A stretch of DNA of 25,717 bases from Legionella genomosp. 1 (GTDB lineage Bacteria > Pseudomonadota > Gammaproteobacteria > Legionellales > Legionellaceae), in assembly GCA_945865355.1 (NCBI GenBank), contig CAMBDN010000006.1:1-25717 (forward strand), in the 5' to 3' direction. The translations under genes were made by a program, and so were the position numbers. Below, in pieces: positions 22,470 to 25,717 of this stretch; positions within the stretch are counted from its first letter, which is position 1, and each line of letters begins with the position of its first letter. Under the pieces are notes generated by a model that was given only the letters and a program-made list of their open reading frames with translations, was not told where the DNA came from and searched no databases.

Positions 22470-22494
22470 GAGTGTCGATAGGAAACAACAAACA

Positions 22495-24651
22495 TTACTC
22501 GTCTGTTGAATCCTGTTCAGCGTCAGCTGCATCAACAGATGCCTCTTCTACTGCAGCCGCTGGAGCCTTAGCAGGCGCACCTGGCTTGTCTTTCCATTCC
22601 AACTTGACACGACCTTGTTTGTCTACCCCAGCTACAAAAACGTCAATTTCTTGTCCTTCATGTAATACATCTTCCACTTTGTCTGAACGCTCAGCGCAAA
22701 TCTGTGAAATGTGTAACAGTCCGTCTTTACCGGGTAATAAATTAATAAAAGCACCAAAATCAACAATCTTATTCACTTTACCGTGGTATGTTTTCCCAAC
22801 TTCCACTTCAGCGATCAACGCTTTAATTTGTCGTTGCGCTTCGTCCAATGCATCCATGTTGGGAGAAAATAATTGCACTAAACCTGTGTCATCGATATCG
22901 ATAGAAACGCCGGTGCTTTCAATCAACCCTTTAATGGTCACACCACCTTTACCAATAATCGTACGAATTTTATCTTCAGCCACTTTCATGGTAACAATAC
23001 GTGGTGCATGTTGGGACAGTTCAACGCGGTGCTCAGCCAATGCATTGTTCATCACTTCTAAAATATGACGTCGGCCAGCATTAGCTTGTTCGAGTGCTTG
23101 AGCCATGATCTCTTTGGTAATACCCGTGATCTTAATATCCATTTGTAGCGCGGTAACACCTTTTTCAGTTCCTGCCACTTTAAAGTCCATATCTCCAAGA
23201 TGATCTTCGTCTCCCAAGATATCCGTAAGTACAGCAAATCGATCACCATCCTTAATAAGACCCATGGCAACGCCAGCAACAGGCGCTTTTAATGGTACAC
23301 CAGCATCCATTAATGCCAAACTTGTTCCGCAAACGGTAGCCATAGAACTGGATCCATTAGACTCGGTGATTTCTGATACAACTCGTAATACATAAGGAAA
23401 TTCACTTGTGCTAGGTAACACTGCCATCATGCTGCGGCGAGCGAGTCGTCCATGACCGATTTCGCGGCGCTTTGGACTACCAACCATCCCCGTTTCACCA
23501 ACAGAATAAGGAGGGAAATTATAATGCAGCATAAATCTATCTTTAACTTCACCATCCAATTTATCTAATGTTTGTGCATCACGATCATTACCTAAAGTCG
23601 CTGCCACAATTGCCTGCGTCTCGCCTCGCGTAAACAACGCGGAGCCATGTGCACGCTCCAAAAGATTGGTACGAATAACGATTGGTCGAACTGTTTTTTG
23701 ATCTCGTCCGTCAATTCGTGGTTCACCATCTAAAATACGATTACGTACAATATTTTTCTCTAAAGAGCTGACTAAGTTATTCACTACATCACGACTTAGA
23801 TCTTCACGATCTGCAACCAAATTATCCGCAAGTTTCTGACGAAGCTCTGTGAGACGTTGATAACGTTGTGTCTTATCTTTAAGCAGATAAGCCTGGGTAA
23901 TATCGGCCGTAGCCAATTCAGCAATTTGCGATTGCAGATCAGTATCAATGGCGGGTGCCGTCCAATCCCAAACTGGCTTACCCACTTCTTTAGCAAGCTC
24001 CGTAATTACGCGGATCACACCTTTCATCATTTCATGACCAAAAAGCACCGCACCTAACATTACATCTTCACTTAACTCACGAGCTTCAGACTCGACCATC
24101 AAAATAGCATCTTTGGTTCCTGCTACAACCAAATCAAGTTCTGATGCCTGTTGTGGTCCAGGGTTAAGTAGATAGACACCATCATGATAGCCAACACGAA
24201 CTGCACCAATAGGTCCCTGAAAAGGAAGACCAGAAATAGCGAGCGCTGCAGATGCACCTATCAGCGCAACAACATCGGCCGGCACCTCAGGATTTAGTGA
24301 CATAACGGTTGCAATAATTTGCACTTCGTTACGGAATTCATCTGGAAATAGCGGTCGCAGAGGTCTGTCAATCAAGCGAGACACCAATGTTTCATGCTCA
24401 CTTGGACGGCCTTCGCGTTTATTAAAGCCGCCTGGAATTTTACCTGCAGCGTATGTCTTTTCTTGGTAATTGACCGTCATTGGGAAGAAACTATTCTTTT
24501 CACCACCTTCTTTTTTCCCAACCACAGTAATCAGTACTTGCGTACCATGCATAGATGCAAAAATTGCCCCATCTGCTTGTCTTGCAATCTCACCGGTCTC
24601 AAGTACCAGCGTATGTTCACCCAGTTGAATTTCTTTAGTGATTTTAGACAC
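22495..24651 (-). CDS. pnp: Polyribonucleotide nucleotidyltransferase (PNPase)
   Basis: PNPase degrades RNA from the 3' end by phosphorolysis and is a degradosome member. The 718-residue protein has two RNase PH domains (about 10-230 and 310-540) separated by an alpha-helical linker, a KH domain with the GxxG loop in TIIGKGGVTIKGL, and an S1 domain (KTYHGKVNKIVDFGAFINLL), then an acidic, alanine-rich tail. The second RNase PH domain has the catalytic region DILGDEDHLGDMDFKVAGT. The start is GTG at 24651 with GAGG eight bases upstream. It follows rpsO as in E. coli, with a strong terminator between the two, so its level may depend on readthrough. The long plus-strand frame inside it (22472-23068) is a shadow. 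Confidence 0.97.
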   Translation of the reverse strand: MSKITKEIQLGEHTLVLETGEIARQADGAIFASMHGTQVLITVVGKKEGGEKNSFFPMTVNYQEKTYAAGKIPGGFNKREGRPSEHETLVSRLIDRPLRPLFPDEFRNEVQIIATVMSLNPEVPADVVALIGASAALAISGLPFQGPIGAVRVGYHDGVYLLNPGPQQASELDLVVAGTKDAILMVESEARELSEDVMLGAVLFGHEMMKGVIRVITELAKEVGKPVWDWTAPAIDTDLQSQIAELATADITQAYLLKDKTQRYQRLTELRQKLADNLVADREDLSRDVVNNLVSSLEKNIVRNRILDGEPRIDGRDQKTVRPIVIRTNLLERAHGSALFTRGETQAIVAATLGNDRDAQTLDKLDGEVKDRFMLHYNFPPYSVGETGMVGSPKRREIGHGRLARRSMMAVLPSTSEFPYVLRVVSEITESNGSSSMATVCGTSLALMDAGVPLKAPVAGVAMGLIKDGDRFAVLTDILGDEDHLGDMDFKVAGTEKGVTALQMDIKITGITKEIMAQALEQANAGRRHILEVMNNALAEHRVELSQHAPRIVTMKVAEDKIRTIIGKGGVTIKGLIESTGVSIDIDDTGLVQLFSPNMDALDEAQRQIKALIAEVEVGKTYHGKVNKIVDFGAFINLLPGKDGLLHISQICAERSDKVEDVLHEGQEIDVFVAGVDKQGRVKLEWKDKPGAPAKAPAAAVEEASVDAADAEQDSTDE

Positions 24652-24680
24652 GTCAATTACCTCTTATAGATTGTAATAGC

Positions 24681-24714
24681 AAAAAAAAAAGCGCAGAACA
24701 CTGCGCCTTTTCTT
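24681..24714. terminator. Intrinsic terminator between rpsO and pnp, usable in both directions
   Basis: GCGCAG, the loop AACA and CTGCGC form a GC-rich stem at 24691-24706. On the minus strand it is followed by ten T; on the plus strand by a shorter CTTTTCTTT run. It lies about 50 bp after the rpsO stop and 30 bp before the pnp GTG. In E. coli the same position holds a leaky terminator between the two genes. Confidence 0.92.
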
Positions 24715-24763
24715 TAGCAAAATATGTTTTCTCGATCCATGCCAACTGACATGCGGGCAACAC

Positions 24764-25039
24764 TCAATAGGAGTCTCGAAGACCAAGACGTTGAATTAAT
24801 GCTACATAACGTGCCTGATCATTTCTTTTCAAATATTTCAGCAATTTGCGACGTTTGTTCACCAATTCTTGTAAACCACGGCGTGAATGGAAATCTTTAC
24901 TGTGATTTTTGAAATGGTCTGTCAGATATTTAATACGGCCTGTCATTAAGGAAACCTGTACCTCAGGTGAGCCTGTATCTTTATCAGCTAGTTTGTATTC
25001 ATTCACAATTTCTGCTTTTTGTGCGCTCGTTAGCGACAT
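24764..25039 (-). CDS. rpsO: 30S ribosomal protein S15 (uS15)
   Basis: S15 binds the central domain of 16S rRNA early in 30S assembly. The sequence matches the family: DTGSPEVQVSLMTGRIKYLT, HFKNHSKDFHSRRGLQELV, KRRKLLKYLKRND and RYVALIQRLGLRDSY. It has 91 residues (E. coli 89). AGGAG lies seven bases before the ATG. Upstream an insertion sequence replaces the truB-type neighbour seen in E. coli. Confidence 0.97.
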   Translation of the reverse strand: MSLTSAQKAEIVNEYKLADKDTGSPEVQVSLMTGRIKYLTDHFKNHSKDFHSRRGLQELVNKRRKLLKYLKRNDQARYVALIQRLGLRDSY

Positions 25040-25115
25040 TGTTTACTCCTGAAATGATAAATTATGCCCAATAAATATTGCTTACGCAGCATAGGTACTT
25101 CTGTCAAAGGGTTGA

Positions 25116-25144
25116 ATTCTATCAAGACCAGACAGTGGAAACAA
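25116..25144 (-). promoter_or_regulatory. Probable rpsO promoter
   Basis: On the minus strand TTGTTT (plus 25139-25144) and TAGAAT (plus 25116-25121) are 17 bases apart, giving a leader of about 70 nt. A separate TTGACA (plus 25102-25107) lies within the leader without a good -10. The insertion-sequence end is 50 bp farther upstream, so the promoter appears intact. Confidence 0.5.
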
Positions 25145-25193
25145 GCTTTAGTTTAAAAATGTGCCTCAAAATTAACAACAGCTGGCTAAATTC

Positions 25194-25717
25194 GGCTCTT
25201 CTGCGCATCTGTAGAAATTAATCATACGTAAATTTCGAACCCCTGGAAGTCGAGAAACAGACGCTGAAAAATGGTTTTCACAGCAGAGAATCCATAGCAC
25301 CATCTTTTGGCCACTTTGATTTTATTATTCATTCCCTCAACAAAGCCGCTGTTTTTTCGCTTTTTAAAGTAATTGACGATGTAAGATTTGTATTTTCCCA
25401 GTGTTGAAATAAATCCATCGAAACAAGTGACTGCACTTTTTTCAACCTTTTTAATCCATCTGTTTAGTTTAGCCATTCCTGACTTTCTTCCGCAGTGTGT
25501 GTTGAAAATATTGGTTAACTTCAGGGCGTAGCTATGGGCTTTCTTGAGTTTGTCGGAGTGTTTGTATAACAACTCCAGCTTTAATTTATCCGCATCAGAC
25601 AAGCATTCATGTTGCTTGCGTAATATCCATATCATACCTTCCAGCTTGGCGTACTCATCATTATCAAGCTCTGATTTAAGGCGTTTCATTTCTTTTATTC
25701 TAAGCTTATCAAGCGGT
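25194..25717 (-). mobile_element. ISL3-family insertion sequence, 3' portion (runs off the window)
   Basis: The element has a transposase reading toward the left and a terminal sequence GGCTCTTCTGCGCATC starting at 25194, of the GGCTCTT type known for ISL3-family inverted repeats. The opposite end is outside the window, so the repeat pair and any direct target repeat (8 bp in this family; here the flank is CTAAATTC at 25186-25193) cannot be confirmed. The insertion lies upstream of rpsO. Confidence 0.75.
25222..25717 (-). CDS. ISL3-family transposase, C-terminal part
   Basis: This is the C-terminal 165 codons of a DDE-type ISL3 transposase. The diagnostic block is KNSGFVEGMNNKIKVAKRWC, which includes the final catalytic glutamate, followed by YGF, and the tail FQRLFLDFQGFEIYV ends at a TGA at 25222. 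An ATG at 25689 begins the longest in-window ORF, but the frame stays open through PLDKLRIKE to base 25717, so the true start is to the right. No stop or frameshift is seen in the visible part, so the element may be intact. Confidence 0.9.
   Translation of the reverse strand, partial: PLDKLRIKEMKRLKSELDNDEYAKLEGMIWILRKQHECLSDADKLKLELLYKHSDKLKKAHSYALKLTNIFNTHCGRKSGMAKLNRWIKKVEKSAVTCFDGFISTLGKYKSYIVNYFKKRKNSGFVEGMNNKIKVAKRWCYGFSAVKTIFQRLFLDFQGFEIYV

Larger units (their letters stand above)
22264..22470 (+). ncRNA. Candidate small RNA between folE and pnp
   Basis: TTGACA (22264-22269), 17 bases, CATATT (22287-22292) gives a perfect -35 with a four-of-six -10, predicting a start near 22299. The transcript would include a palindromic ATGCCG...CGGCAT segment, a seven-base ACACAAA/TTTGTGT hairpin and an eight-base GC-rich terminator stem ending in TTTCTT at about 22469, giving roughly 170 nt. 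It matches no RNA family I know. A seven-codon ORF with AGGGA before its ATG (22321) lies inside. Readthrough from folE ending at the same terminator is the alternative. Confidence 0.35.
22185..22494. other. Intergenic region between folE and pnp
   Basis: About 310 bp without an annotatable protein gene, where folE and pnp converge. It contains a promoter-like pair (22264-22292), a repeat-like fragment with a palindrome (22321-22356), a seven-base hairpin (ACACAAA at 22384-22390 with TTTGTGT at 22405-22411) and a plus-strand terminator (22441-22469). The ordered promoter, hairpins and terminator suggest an independent RNA. Confidence 0.55.

Noticed and set aside
22472..23068. 198-codon plus-strand ORF antisense to pnp
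   Set aside because: It is a low-complexity Ser/Ala/Thr-rich shadow of the strongly conserved pnp reading frame.
1..25717. CRISPR array, prophage or toxin-antitoxin locus
   Set aside because: No regularly spaced direct repeats, phage structural genes or recognisable toxin families were seen; the XRE gene's partner has no toxin features.

Overview
The window is chromosomal DNA from a gammaproteobacterium of moderate to low GC, about 90% coding. Three E. coli-type gene orders are conserved: nnr-tsaE-amiB-mutL, rplM-rpsI/petABC/sspAB, and thrS-infC-rpmI-rplT-pheST-ihfA. The joins between these blocks are not those of E. coli. Together with the gene repertoire this suggests a Legionellales-like lineage (Legionella/Coxiella/Berkiella relatives), but that is an inference and was not tested by any search.

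Layout. Positions 1-17305 are read entirely on the minus strand. From right to left this stretch holds: tRNA-Val(GAC), thrS, infC (ATT start), rpmI, rplT, pheS, pheT, ihfA and a small [2Fe-2S] ferredoxin-like gene; then rplM-rpsI with its own promoter and a strong terminator; then petA-petB-petC (bc1 complex) and sspA-sspB; then nnr-tsaE-amiB-mutL, with mutL running off the left edge. Positions 17306-19866 are the accessory-looking part: an unexplained spacer, an XRE-type regulator coupled to a small sensor-like protein that I cannot name, a small coiled-coil orphan gene and a TRIC-type channel gene. Positions 19867-22184 hold an HdeD-like membrane protein, ppa, hinT and folE. The right end is rpsO-pnp on the minus strand, with the 3' part of an ISL3-family insertion sequence about 155 bp upstream of rpsO.

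Functionally the window is mostly housekeeping: translation (S9, L13, S15, L20, L35, IF3, ThrRS, PheRS, tRNA-Val), respiration (bc1), RNA turnover (PNPase), metabolite repair (Nnr), tRNA modification (TsaE), cell-wall splitting (AmiB) and mismatch repair (MutL). Several start codons were moved downstream of the longest ORF because a good Shine-Dalgarno and family alignment agree. infC was extended upstream to a non-canonical ATT.

The most interesting items are the two-gene regulator/sensor unit with a perfect palindrome upstream (17704-18820), a candidate small RNA between folE and pnp (about 22264-22470), a 10-G slippery tract inside nnr, a terminator-like hairpin before pheS without a Phe-rich leader peptide, and a 12-residue insertion in ribosomal protein S9. 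I found no CRISPR array, prophage or defence system.
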